Shown here in pieces: positions 53,655-62,367 of a stretch of 64,000 bases of DNA (positions within the stretch are counted from its first letter, which is position 1; every line of letters begins with the position of its first letter). Under the pieces are notes generated by a model, which had not been told where the DNA came from, made no database searches, and saw only the letters and a list, made by a program, of their open reading frames with translations. The translations under genes and the position numbers were made by a program. Origin of the DNA: Verrucomicrobiota bacterium JB022 (lineage in GTDB: Bacteria > Verrucomicrobiota > Verrucomicrobiia > Opitutales > Oceanipulchritudinaceae). The stretch lies in contig JAUTCQ010000015.1 in the NCBI GenBank assembly GCA_030673845.1, forward strand, positions 248,001 through 312,000. The letters are read 5' to 3'.

Positions 53655-54574
53655 AATTCTCTGTCATTATTTGTGCCCACAACCCCCGCCCGGAGTTTCT
53701 CCAGCGCACGATCGACGGCCTGCGGGGGCAAACGCTGCCGCTCGGTGAGTGGGAATTCATCCTGGTCGACAACGCGTCGGACCAGCCACTGGCGGACCGC
53801 TTCGACCTCGCTTGGCATCCCAACGGCAAGGTCGTAGTTGAGCCCAAGCTGGGGCTGACTGCCGCCCGCATCTGCGGCTTCCGCCAAGCTCAGGCACCGC
53901 TCGTGGTGATGGTGGACGACGACAACGTGCTCTCCCCCGACTATCTGGAGCAGGGCTTCAAGCTGCTGGAGCAGTTCCCGCAAATGGGCGCCATCAGCGG
54001 TCGGATCGAGCCGGAGTTCGAAGCCGAACCGGCGGAAGAGGTGCGCCCCTTTGTGCGCCGTCTCGCGATCTGCCTCATCGACAAGCCAGAGTGGGGTAAC
54101 ATTTACGAGCCCGCGCTCTGCCCCTGCGGTGCCGGGATGATTTTGCGGCAAGAAGTGGCCCTGGAATTCATTCGGCAGCTCGAGAACAGCCAGCTCCGCC
54201 AGAGCCTCGACCGAAAAGGCAAAGACCTCGCCTCCTCCGGCGATACCGACATCGCTTTCTGCAGCTGCGACCTCGGCTACGGGATTGGGCGCTTCCCTCA
54301 GCTCCGCGCCATCCATCTCATGCCCGCTGGCCGGGTGCAAAAGGACTACCTCCTCCGCCTGGTGGAGCGCGGTTCGGAGACCGAGGAAATGCTGCTGCTC
54401 GTTCGAGGCATCAAGCAGCCCAGCAAAGGCCGCGAGCTGAACCATTTGTTGGAGGAATTGACGAGCCCGTTCTTGCTCAAGGGCTTTACCGCCAAGGTGC
54501 GCCACGCCAGCGCCAAGGGCAAGCGTCGGGGGCTCCTGCGTTATCGTAAGCTAAAGTCGAGCGGAGCCGCATGA
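53651..54574 (+). CDS. Glycosyltransferase family 2
   Basis: A 307-residue GT-A enzyme: FSVIICAHNPRPEFLQRTIDGLRGQTL at the N-terminus, FILVDNASDQP, VVMVDDDNVLSPDYLEQG with the metal-binding DDDN, and PCGAGMILRQ. No transmembrane segment. It overlaps both neighbours by ATGA. The C-terminal 60 residues are charged and helical, perhaps for membrane contact. Confidence 0.92.
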   Translation: MKFSVIICAHNPRPEFLQRTIDGLRGQTLPLGEWEFILVDNASDQPLADRFDLAWHPNGKVVVEPKLGLTAARICGFRQAQAPLVVMVDDDNVLSPDYLEQGFKLLEQFPQMGAISGRIEPEFEAEPAEEVRPFVRRLAICLIDKPEWGNIYEPALCPCGAGMILRQEVALEFIRQLENSQLRQSLDRKGKDLASSGDTDIAFCSCDLGYGIGRFPQLRAIHLMPAGRVQKDYLLRLVERGSETEEMLLLVRGIKQPSKGRELNHLLEELTSPFLLKGFTAKVRHASAKGKRRGLLRYRKLKSSGAA

Positions 54575-55635
54575 GCCCGGAAACGCCCATCCTGTACGGT
54601 TTCTGCTTCCCGCACCACGGGAAGTATTCGTCTTACGCGCGCCTGCTCGACTACATGCCCGAATGTCGGGTGGTGCGCGTCGAAGAAGCCCTGCCAGCAA
54701 CCGCCTTCCGGGCGGGGTTCAAGAAGGTGCGTTCGTTTTTCTGGCTCCAGGAATGGCGCATCCGCCGCGTCGCGAACCGCTATCCGCAGGCCGTTTTGCA
54801 CCACATTTATTCGGAGGCGACGGTGCAGCAGGGGTGGCTGCCCCAGCGCGGCCGTTACGTCTTGACGGCTCACCAGCCGCCGGAAGGCCTCGAAGCGACC
54901 CGTGAGCAACGTGCGCCTTTTTTCCGTGCAGCGCAGCGGGCAGACGCGATTATCATTCTCGATGCCTCGCAGGCGGAAGACTACGCCCGCGTATTTGGGC
55001 ACGATCGCCTCGTCGCGATCCCCCACGGCATCGATACCGACCGTTTTGCCCCCGCTGCCACCCCATGCCAGCGTGGTAGCGATGCCCCGCTCGAAGTCCT
55101 GACGGTGGGGGCTTGGCTGCGCGATTGGGACCAGTGGCATGCCGTCTTTCGCGAGACTGTCGCCCGCCTGCCCAATGTGCGTTTCACTGTCCTCAGTCGC
55201 CCCGAGATCGTGGCCGAGTTGAAGGAGCGGGTGGGTAATGACCCGCGTTTCAACGGCCTCAGCGGCCTCTCCGATGACGAGCTGCTCGATCTTTATCGGG
55301 CCAGCGATGTGCTTTTCCTGCCGCTTTCCGGGGCCACCGCCAACAATGCCCTGCTCGAAGCGGCCAGTTGCGGACTCGCCGTGGTGTGTACCGACCTCTC
55401 GGCCCTGCGGGGCTATCTTTTTGGCACGACCGGAAACTGTTGGTATCCCGCTAAAGAGCCTGCTACGGCTGCATCCTACCTTCAACAGTTGGCAAACTCG
55501 CCCGCACAATGCAGCTTTGCTGGTCAGCAAAACCGGCAGCGCATGCTCGACGTGTTTGGTTGGCCCGTGATCGCTCATCGCCACCTCGAAGTCTACCGCC
55601 AAGTGGCAGAAGGCACGCCCTTCGGCTCTGCCTGA
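54571..55635 (+). CDS. Glycosyltransferase, GT4-like
   Basis: A 354-residue GT-B protein: FCFPHHGKYSSYARLLDYM, LHHIYSEATVQQGWLP, AIIILDASQAEDYARVFGHDRLVAIPHGIDTDRF, LEVLTVGAWLRDWDQWHAVF, DLYRASDVLFLPLSGATANNALLEAASCGLAVVCTDLSALRG. The last has the EX7E-type donor site. It overlaps the GT2 stop as ATGA. Donor unknown. Confidence 0.9.
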   Translation: MSPETPILYGFCFPHHGKYSSYARLLDYMPECRVVRVEEALPATAFRAGFKKVRSFFWLQEWRIRRVANRYPQAVLHHIYSEATVQQGWLPQRGRYVLTAHQPPEGLEATREQRAPFFRAAQRADAIIILDASQAEDYARVFGHDRLVAIPHGIDTDRFAPAATPCQRGSDAPLEVLTVGAWLRDWDQWHAVFRETVARLPNVRFTVLSRPEIVAELKERVGNDPRFNGLSGLSDDELLDLYRASDVLFLPLSGATANNALLEAASCGLAVVCTDLSALRGYLFGTTGNCWYPAKEPATAASYLQQLANSPAQCSFAGQQNRQRMLDVFGWPVIAHRHLEVYRQVAEGTPFGSA

Positions 55636-55686
55636 TTGCCATTGCCTCAGCCGCGATTAAATGCATCCTCACCTTTCTATCGTCCT

Positions 55687-57213
55687 ATGATTCCCGCTCG
55701 CCGACCCGCAGGCCTCATGTCGGCCTATCTGCCTCTCTTTGACTTCCAGCGCTTCCGGCTCCCGGATTGGCTGTTCTGGTTGGGGGTAATACAATTTTTC
55801 CTGTATTTGCCGAGCGGCTTGCTTCACATTACGTTAGGCAAGATGGTCTACGGGCGCGACCTGCTGTTGCTCTTTAGTAATTTTATTTTCATCTGGTTTC
55901 TTTTCTACCGTCAAGGTCGCCACATCCCGCTTGGTTATGTAATTCCATTGGCTCTGTTCCTTGTCGTCATTTTGCCCGGAGCATTTGCGCCGGGCGGCCG
56001 GCGTGGATTTCTTCTTATGGCCAAAATTGTGGCTATGTGGAATTTCTTTATTCTCTTTGGATTCCACGTGTTCATGAATCTCACTAAGCGCCATGCGCAG
56101 CTGCTTTTTGGCTTGCTAATAATATATCTACTTGGTGAGAGCTTTGTTGGGTTTTTGGAGAGTCGCAGAATTTTCTTAATTAATCGAGCCGCATTTCTAG
56201 AAGATTCTACAGCTTTTGGTAAGGATGTCGTGAATCAGAGAAATCTCTATGTTTCTGGATGGCGTCGATTGAATGGGCTGCAGCGAGACTCATATGCTTT
56301 TGGCAGTTTAATGTGCATAGGATGGATCCTTTCTTGGGTAGGGATCGTATTCACCCGATTCAAGTCTTGGTCCGCGATTATGCTTTCTTTTTGCTTCGCT
56401 GGTATTGGACTTTGGTTTGCCTATATTTCGATTATTTCAGGGATGCGGGCAGGCTTGGTAGGCATCGCGGCAATGGCCCCTCTCGTTATTTTCACGTTGT
56501 TTGGGCTTCACCGCAATTCACTGCTCATGAGGGCTTATGCGGTGTTGCTATGGTTTGGGATGACCCTCTTGATTTTCGTGGATTTCCCCATGATTTTCAG
56601 TGTCCTCGCGACGCTTTTTCTGGGTGATTTACCGATGGCTGCGATCGGAAGTACTATGGCCCGGATGATGTGGTGGGGGATTATTTTGGCAGATTTCGAT
56701 AAAGCACCGATGATTTTGCTGTGGGGATTTCAGTGGACGCAAGTCTTCACGGGATTCGTCAGTCGCATTGGTTATTTCGATAACCAGGCACTGTTTCTCC
56801 TCTATTACGGAGGTATTCCTCTGTTTATGGCATTTAACCTCATGTTTATCTCCTCGATCCCGAGGCTCCCCAGAATTGCACAAAATCGCGCCGTTCCTGC
56901 TTTCTACTATACTTATATTCTTTTTGTGGCTTTCCAATATGGGGAAAGTTTCCCGCGGGAGACACTCATGCTTCCGAGTGCGTTTGTACTGCTATTCTCC
57001 ATGGGGATGAACATAGCTTTGCAGGAGCAGCTAAGACAGAATCCGCGCCTGGCCCCCATGTTGCTAGGCTTGATCCCGCAAATGCCACCGCCACCGCCGC
57101 CAGGCCGTCGCGGTTGGCAAGACCCCACGCCGGGCTGGAATCCTCGACCGCCGATGCGCCCAGGCCCTCGCCCGATGCCGCAGCCGGGGATGCGGCGCCC
57201 GATGTCTCGGTAA
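55687..57213 (+). CDS. Second O-antigen-polymerase-like membrane protein with proline-rich tail
   Basis: A 508-residue protein with about 11-12 hydrophobic helices (residues 20-440) and a cytoplasmic C-terminal tail rich in Pro, Gly, Arg and Met (MPPPPPPGRRGWQD and NPRPPMRPGPRPMPQPGM). It resembles Wzy/ligase-type membrane proteins by topology and location; no catalytic signature is certain. The DNA at 55790-57030 is clearly more AT-rich than either side, so it was probably acquired from another source. ATG at 55687 is preferred to an upstream TTG and to Met at 55717. The tail may bind another protein. Confidence 0.75.
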   Translation: MIPARRPAGLMSAYLPLFDFQRFRLPDWLFWLGVIQFFLYLPSGLLHITLGKMVYGRDLLLLFSNFIFIWFLFYRQGRHIPLGYVIPLALFLVVILPGAFAPGGRRGFLLMAKIVAMWNFFILFGFHVFMNLTKRHAQLLFGLLIIYLLGESFVGFLESRRIFLINRAAFLEDSTAFGKDVVNQRNLYVSGWRRLNGLQRDSYAFGSLMCIGWILSWVGIVFTRFKSWSAIMLSFCFAGIGLWFAYISIISGMRAGLVGIAAMAPLVIFTLFGLHRNSLLMRAYAVLLWFGMTLLIFVDFPMIFSVLATLFLGDLPMAAIGSTMARMMWWGIILADFDKAPMILLWGFQWTQVFTGFVSRIGYFDNQALFLLYYGGIPLFMAFNLMFISSIPRLPRIAQNRAVPAFYYTYILFVAFQYGESFPRETLMLPSAFVLLFSMGMNIALQEQLRQNPRLAPMLLGLIPQMPPPPPPGRRGWQDPTPGWNPRPPMRPGPRPMPQPGMRRPMSR

Positions 57214-57228
57214 TCCTTTCCACGTTCT

Positions 57229-59607
57229 ATGGGCCTTCTACGCAATCAAAGCCTCTTTGGGGCTGCTGCCGTCGCTTTTGCGTCGGTTTTGAGTGGCGCC
57301 CCCGCTTCCGTGGAATCGCTGGAGCCGGGGTGGGGGGCTAATTACGTGTGGTTTCACCACCAGAGCTCTGACACGCTGAAGAGCTACCTTCAGCGGACCG
57401 AGGATGCCGACATCACCTATGCTTTCACGACCTTCTGGACGCGGGTGGACGCGCAAGGCTATTACACGCCCGAGTTGCGTCCCCGGCTCAAGCTGTTGCG
57501 CGAGGCGGGGCAAGAGCCGGTTGTCATCATCACCCACCCACCTGCGGGTGGCGGTTCGCGGCTGACTACGCAGGAAAACGCTTTTCTGCAGGATGATTTG
57601 CTGGCCGTCTTTCAGGCGAGCAAACGCCTCGGCTACGACCTGCGCGACTATGCCCGCATCTATTTTGGAGCCAACGAGCCAGACCTGAGCTGGATCAGCG
57701 ACTTGCCGGACCGCGTAACGGCGCACCACAAGGCGCTTTACCTTGGCTTGAAAGCAGGGGCCGCCAGCACCGGCCCATATTTGACGCGTAACCGTGGCTA
57801 CCGGCCCAGCGACCGAGACGCGGCTGCCGTCTTGATGCCCGGCCTCGGCACCGGCGTCGGTCCCTGGCTGGAGGAAGCGGCGGCCAATGGGCTCTTTAGC
57901 TATCAGGATGCGCTCAACCTCCATTATTACGGGTGGGAGCCTTCTTTTGGCGATTTCGTCGACAGCATGCGGGCCGTCTACAGCGCCCACCGGGCAGACG
58001 ATGCCACCCTGCCGGTCGACCCGCCTGTCTGGGTTACGGAAATCAACACCCTGCACCTGCAAGGCGATATCCCGACCGACCCGCTCTTTCGCCGCGAACA
58101 AGCCCGCTACATTGCACTGACCGCGAATACCGCCGTGGACAAAAAAGTAGCGGTCTACATCCCTTACGCGCTCAAGGGCTCCAGCGAGAGTAATTTCGAC
58201 CTGCTCTTTTCCGCCGAAACGCCTTACCCGGCGTGGCAATCCTTCGCCAAGGTTTCGCGCGACCTGAAGCTGAATCCGCCCGATGGACGTGCAATCAAGG
58301 CGCCGCAGCAGGTACACCCGGTCGTGATGCAGTGGTTGCCTGCACCTCGCTCTGTCTGGCCAAGCAAGGCTAATGCCGCCTATCGCTTTGTGCCGGAAGA
58401 CGAAACCAGGCTGCCTGGCGTGGCTTCTCCTGCTACGGCGACCAAGCTCGCAGGTGCTCCGGGAACCCTGACGTGGCAACCCGAATTTGCGCACGAGCGT
58501 GGCTTGATTTATGGAGAGCTGCGCGCCTACAATTTCAGCGAAAAACCCGTGAGTGGCTTCGTCCGCTGGAGCTTTGCGGGTTCCCATGCGGCACTGATGG
58601 GCCAACCGGTGATCGATGACGCCTTTCAGGTGCTCGACCAGCCTTACCCCTTCGATACGACGGGCCAATCGAGTATGGTAGAGATCGGGCCCCTCTCAGT
58701 GGTGCGCCTGCCTCTGGCCTTCCGCCGGGAAGCCGGGCCGTTGCTTGAAGGTGAGTTCAGAGCGGAGTTTATCACCTTGGCTGGCGGGCCGGAGCCGGTG
58801 GTCGAGCGCCAACGCCATCAGGTGATCGCCGCTCCCAATCCCGTGCTCGCCTTTTCGGTCGAGACCCTGCCCGAGGCTGACGAACTGGCGGCTATCCCGG
58901 TGGCTGTGGTGGATGAGCCACTACCTTTGCGCTACACGGGTGAGCCCTCGAACGGCACCATTTGGCCCGTCCCTCGTAACTTTACCGACGACCGCTTTGC
59001 TCAGGCTCGGGATTTGACTGAGCTGCGCGACCACCCTTTGCCCCCTCGTCAGCGAACGGAGACCCTTCGGCTCCGTCCTCATGTCGAAGGGCCCGAAGGG
59101 CAGCTGGATTTCTTCAATACCGCTTTTCCCTTCGGGTATGAAGTCACCTCCCGCTCCGGCATCTGGCATGGGATGAACGGGGTAGATGTCGTGGCGCTCG
59201 AAGACGACGGGCTGGGCGATATTGCGCTCCAGCTGGAGCTGACACGCGGCAAGATCGACGCCTCGCGTTCTCGGGTGGCAGTGGCGATGGTCGACGGCAT
59301 GCCCGGCGAGGGTGCATTTCGCCTCCGCAGCGCTGAAGAGTGGAACAAGCGCTTCGACCTGCGCCTGATCCTGATTGACCGCTTTGGCACGATGTGGACC
59401 TCGATTGATTCGGAGCCTCTGCCGAACGCGCCAAACGAGCGCTGGTATCGGTGGGAAGATTTCCGCCCGATGTATTTTGGCAATCTCCGCCCCGGGGCTA
59501 CTCTGCAGGCCGAAGACGTCGTGTCGCTGCACCTTTCGTTCCGCACGCTCTCGATCGGTCGAGCAGTCAAGGTCGGGATCAGCTTTTTCGAAGACCCCAA
59601 CTACTGA
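57229..59607 (+). CDS. Secreted glycoside-hydrolase-like protein (clan GH-A type)
   Basis: A 792-residue protein with signal-like hydrophobic start (residues 9-30). Residues 35-345 appear to form a TIM barrel: the probable acid/base Glu150 in FGANEPDL and nucleophile Glu271 in PVWVTEINTL lie at ends of strands 4 and 7, as in clan GH-A. The NEP plus TEIN pair recalls GH5/GH39 and alginate-like families. The remaining 450 residues are beta-rich domains that could bind carbohydrate. It is the last gene of the polysaccharide operon, which ends in a strong terminator. It may trim, release or remodel the exported glycan. Substrate is unknown. Confidence 0.75.
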   Translation: MGLLRNQSLFGAAAVAFASVLSGAPASVESLEPGWGANYVWFHHQSSDTLKSYLQRTEDADITYAFTTFWTRVDAQGYYTPELRPRLKLLREAGQEPVVIITHPPAGGGSRLTTQENAFLQDDLLAVFQASKRLGYDLRDYARIYFGANEPDLSWISDLPDRVTAHHKALYLGLKAGAASTGPYLTRNRGYRPSDRDAAAVLMPGLGTGVGPWLEEAAANGLFSYQDALNLHYYGWEPSFGDFVDSMRAVYSAHRADDATLPVDPPVWVTEINTLHLQGDIPTDPLFRREQARYIALTANTAVDKKVAVYIPYALKGSSESNFDLLFSAETPYPAWQSFAKVSRDLKLNPPDGRAIKAPQQVHPVVMQWLPAPRSVWPSKANAAYRFVPEDETRLPGVASPATATKLAGAPGTLTWQPEFAHERGLIYGELRAYNFSEKPVSGFVRWSFAGSHAALMGQPVIDDAFQVLDQPYPFDTTGQSSMVEIGPLSVVRLPLAFRREAGPLLEGEFRAEFITLAGGPEPVVERQRHQVIAAPNPVLAFSVETLPEADELAAIPVAVVDEPLPLRYTGEPSNGTIWPVPRNFTDDRFAQARDLTELRDHPLPPRQRTETLRLRPHVEGPEGQLDFFNTAFPFGYEVTSRSGIWHGMNGVDVVALEDDGLGDIALQLELTRGKIDASRSRVAVAMVDGMPGEGAFRLRSAEEWNKRFDLRLILIDRFGTMWTSIDSEPLPNAPNERWYRWEDFRPMYFGNLRPGATLQAEDVVSLHLSFRTLSIGRAVKVGISFFEDPNY

Positions 59608-59638
59608 CGCGTAACTTGCCAGTTTGATCGTAGCCTCC

Positions 59639-59666
59639 GCCACTTTTACACAAAAAGTGGCTTTTT
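59639..59666 (+). terminator. Rho-independent terminator of the polysaccharide operon
   Basis: GCCACTTTT (59639-59647), loop ACACA and AAAAGTGGC (59653-59661) pair perfectly over 9 bp, followed by TTTTT. It lies 31 bp after the glycosidase-like gene. Confidence 0.9.
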
Positions 59667-59741
59667 CGTGCCTTGCTAAGGCGGTCTGCGCTGGAAATCA
59701 GCTTGCATGCCTCCGGCAGACTAACAAACCTTTCAATTATC

Positions 59742-60245
59742 ATGCGGGCAATAGCACTGATTGTTTGGACATCTTTTGCGATGTGCTTCATCGCGTGCAG
59801 CGAAAAGCCCGCCCGGATGATGAGCGACGATACCATTCGCCTGCGCTTCGAGACGTACCGTCCGCAGTTGGAAGCCCTGGTGCGCATGATGGAGGCAGAT
59901 GAGGAGGTGCTGTTTGTCTGCCGGGAGACGTTTAGGGAGCGAGGCGATTCGCTGGAGCACCAGATGGAGCGCGTAGGTAACCGCCGGGTTGAAAGCTACC
60001 GCGAATTGCTGCGCAAGGCGGAGGTCGATTTCATCACGCGGGAGGCTGATGGTCGGATTTATCTGCGGCTCGACCACCGCGACGATCTATACGGTTATTG
60101 TTCCAAGGGACTGGTTTATACCCGACAGCAGGTGGAGACTACGGATCGGGAGTTGCAGGAAGAGGATTTTGATGAGGCCGCAGTGCAGCAAGGATTGTAT
60201 CGTCCATTGGTCTCGTTTTGGTATCTCTACCTGGCTCAGATCTAA
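59742..60245 (+). CDS. Hypothetical lipoprotein
   Basis: A 167-residue protein with signal peptide and lipobox (MCFIACSEK, Cys19). The mature part is mixed alpha/beta with many charged residues, with FETYRPQLEALVRMMEADEEVLFV and a Tyr-rich C-terminus (PLVSFWYLYLAQI). No domain is recognised. ATG at 59742 begins just before the hydrophobic core; an earlier start in the frame would lie in non-conserved DNA next to the terminator. It is convergent with the M48 gene; they are separated by 2 bases. Confidence 0.72.
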   Translation: MRAIALIVWTSFAMCFIACSEKPARMMSDDTIRLRFETYRPQLEALVRMMEADEEVLFVCRETFRERGDSLEHQMERVGNRRVESYRELLRKAEVDFITREADGRIYLRLDHRDDLYGYCSKGLVYTRQQVETTDRELQEEDFDEAAVQQGLYRPLVSFWYLYLAQI

Positions 60246-60247
60246 CG

Positions 60248-61315
60248 TTAATGGACCCAGCCGGTTGGGAAAAGCGGCTGCCCGGTCTCCTCCTTGGCGC
60301 GGATCTCCTCGATCGCCGCTTCCATCCGCAGGTAGCGTTCCGCCGTATCCGGGTGCGAGGGAAAGAGCGGCACGCCTTCGGCTTCGCGTGGCGGGTGCAG
60401 CAAGCCGATCCGCCGCCAGAAGGGCAGGGCGTCGGCGATTTCCAGCCCGCTCGCGGCTAGCAAATACAGGCTCAGGTAGTCGGTCTCGATCTCGAACTCC
60501 TTTGCATAGCGGGTGGCTCCGGCGAGGCCGAGTGCATTGGGGCTGGGGATGCGGGCGACCATCAGCGCGGCGTCGGCCAAGGTGCCGGTCGCGTAATTCA
60601 GCAAGGTCTTGCGCACATGGTGGAGCATCACATGCGCGAGTTCGTGGGCGATGACGAAACTCAACTCCGCATCCGTCTCGCAAAATCGGATCATGCCCGC
60701 CTGCATCTCGATCTGCGTGAAGCTGGCCCGCGCATTGGCCTCCTGCCGCCAGCTCAGCTGGATGGTAACGTCGGCGATGGGCTGAGGGCGCGCGGTGAAC
60801 GTCAATTCCTCCTCGCCTCGGCGGATGGTGAGCCGCAGATCGTGCTCAGTGGTGAGCTGGGAGAGCAGGAACGGCAAGCCGTCGGGTCCATCAGGTAACG
60901 ATGCGTCATCCACTGCCAGCAACAGGTCGTCGGCGCGCAAGCCGGCGGCTTCGGCTGGGCTGCCGGGTGCCACGGCCCAGATCCGGAGGCCCTGCGGCAT
61001 GGGCCAGAGCGCTTCGGCTGCCGCTCGCAGGTTTTCAGGCGACGCGGAGGGGTGGTAGAGCAGGATGCCGAGGCTGGGGCGGGTAGGCAGTTGCCCAAAT
61101 GCGACCGCTCCGGCGAACAACGGGTAGGAGGCGCGGAACAGCTTCAAGCGTAGGCGCTTGCTCTCGTGGAGAAAAGCCTCCTGCTGGTAGCGCGTCTCGG
61201 TTTCGAGCGCGGCCGCGTCGATGGCGGGGGCCTGCAAGGTGGGGCCGATGCAGCCAGTGGGCAGCGCCGCAATCAGGCAGAGCAGGGCGGAATAGGCACC
61301 CCACCGCGCTTTCAC
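60248..61315 (-). CDS. M48-family metalloprotease lipoprotein with PDZ domain
   Basis: A 355-residue peptidase. An N-terminal lipoprotein signal ends at LPTGC (lipobox). A PDZ segment (GLRIWAVAPGSPAEAAGLRADDLLLAVDDASLPD) lies at about 105-155, and the zinc motif HELAHVMLHH (HExxH) at about 225 with the third ligand later (EIETDYLSLY). GTG at 61315 overlaps the upstream nudix stop as GTGA and begins before the signal, so it is preferred to a longer in-frame start inside that gene. It likely cleaves misfolded outer-membrane or periplasmic proteins; the PDZ domain is unusual for the smaller M48 proteins but known in some. Confidence 0.88.
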   Translation of the reverse strand: MKARWGAYSALLCLIAALPTGCIGPTLQAPAIDAAALETETRYQQEAFLHESKRLRLKLFRASYPLFAGAVAFGQLPTRPSLGILLYHPSASPENLRAAAEALWPMPQGLRIWAVAPGSPAEAAGLRADDLLLAVDDASLPDGPDGLPFLLSQLTTEHDLRLTIRRGEEELTFTARPQPIADVTIQLSWRQEANARASFTQIEMQAGMIRFCETDAELSFVIAHELAHVMLHHVRKTLLNYATGTLADAALMVARIPSPNALGLAGATRYAKEFEIETDYLSLYLLAASGLEIADALPFWRRIGLLHPPREAEGVPLFPSHPDTAERYLRMEAAIEEIRAKEETGQPLFPTGWVH

Positions 61316-61860
61316 GGAGCCTCCGCCGCTGCCAAATGGCGACCGAGCGCGTAACACCAAAGCTTGGCATCGACGACTTCGCCTGCGGCGACTGCGGCCT
61401 GCAGACGTGGAAACAACTCTGCCAGCGGCCAGCGCAAGACCTCGATATTCTCGTCATCTTCGGGGGCTGCCGTTGTTTGGCCGGTGATCTGCACCTCCAC
61501 GACGCAGTTGCCCTCGTTGGTCATGCCGGGGGAACTCATCACGAGCGGGCCGGCAGAGCTGACATGGCCGACGTAGCCGGTTTCCTCCTGCAACTCACGC
61601 AGGGCGGCGACCTCGGGTGCCTCGTCGGCGTCGAGGAGACCGGCCGGGAACTCCAGCACGGTCTTGGCAATGGCGGGGCGAAACTGCCGCACCAGGATAA
61701 CCAGGCGCGGCTCGTCGGTGGTAGTGGCGATGATGCAAACGCCACCCCCCGTATTGGGTCGGGTGACGTAGCTCCAGCTTTTGGGCTCTCCGTGCCGCGT
61801 GTGGAAGGTGCGCTCCCGCAGGCTCAGCCAAGGCGTTTCCGCAAGGACGCGTTCCTCCAT
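61312..61860 (-). CDS. Nudix hydrolase, ADP-ribose pyrophosphatase-like
   Basis: A 182-residue protein of the NudF type: RERTFHTRHGEPKSWSYVTRPNTGGGVCIIATT, VILVRQFRPAIAKTVLEFPAG, and the full Nudix box GLLDADEAPEVAALRELQEETGY with all its conserved acidic residues. ADP-ribose or a related ADP-sugar is the expected substrate. It overlaps the peptidase gene downstream and is 28 bp downstream of the RRM gene. Confidence 0.93.
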   Translation of the reverse strand: MEERVLAETPWLSLRERTFHTRHGEPKSWSYVTRPNTGGGVCIIATTTDEPRLVILVRQFRPAIAKTVLEFPAGLLDADEAPEVAALRELQEETGYVGHVSSAGPLVMSSPGMTNEGNCVVEVQITGQTTAAPEDDENIEVLRWPLAELFPRLQAAVAAGEVVDAKLWCYALGRHLAAAEAP

Positions 61861-61888
61861 ATGGGCGATCGGTCGGCCGTGGCCGAGG

Positions 61889-62254
61889 TTACTCCTCGTC
61901 TTCCTGGCGAGATACCTTGACGATCAGGCGGCGGCCCTGGAATTCACGGCCGTTGAGCGCCTCGATTGCCTGGTCGGCGTTACCGGGAGGGCTGAGGTGG
62001 ACGAAACCGAAACCGCGGAAGCGACCCCGACGCTTGTCCATGACGAAGTGGACTTCGGAGATTTCGCCAAAACCGGCGAACAGCTCCTTCACTTCGCTCT
62101 CTTGGACCCCGTAGGCCAGATTCCCTACATAGAGGGAGACGGACTCGGGAGGCTCGGGGGCAGGCGTTTCGGTTGCAATGGGTTCAGAAGTCCGAAGCTT
62201 CTTGATTTTGGAGCAAACTTCGGAGACTGACGGACGATGCGCGAGAACAGGCAT
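61889..62254 (-). CDS. RNA-recognition-motif protein
   Basis: A 121-residue cytoplasmic protein with one RRM: RNP2 LYVGNL and RNP1 RGFGFVHL, with the usual spacing. The N-terminal 40 residues are a proline- and glutamate-rich linker. It resembles the small RNA-binding proteins of cyanobacteria and Verrucomicrobiota, linked with cold response. ATG at 62254 is chosen over an upstream TTG. Target RNA is unknown. Confidence 0.93.
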   Translation of the reverse strand: MPVLAHRPSVSEVCSKIKKLRTSEPIATETPAPEPPESVSLYVGNLAYGVQESEVKELFAGFGEISEVHFVMDKRRGRFRGFGFVHLSPPGNADQAIEALNGREFQGRRLIVKVSRQEDEE

Positions 62255-62367
62255 AGGCAATAACCGGGTTGAGAAACCGCCGAAACGTTGAGTGTGAAGA
62301 TGATAGCATTACCTCGGAGAAGCAAACAAAAAAGCGATTTATCCCGGTAGATGTCACGTGATCGCCA

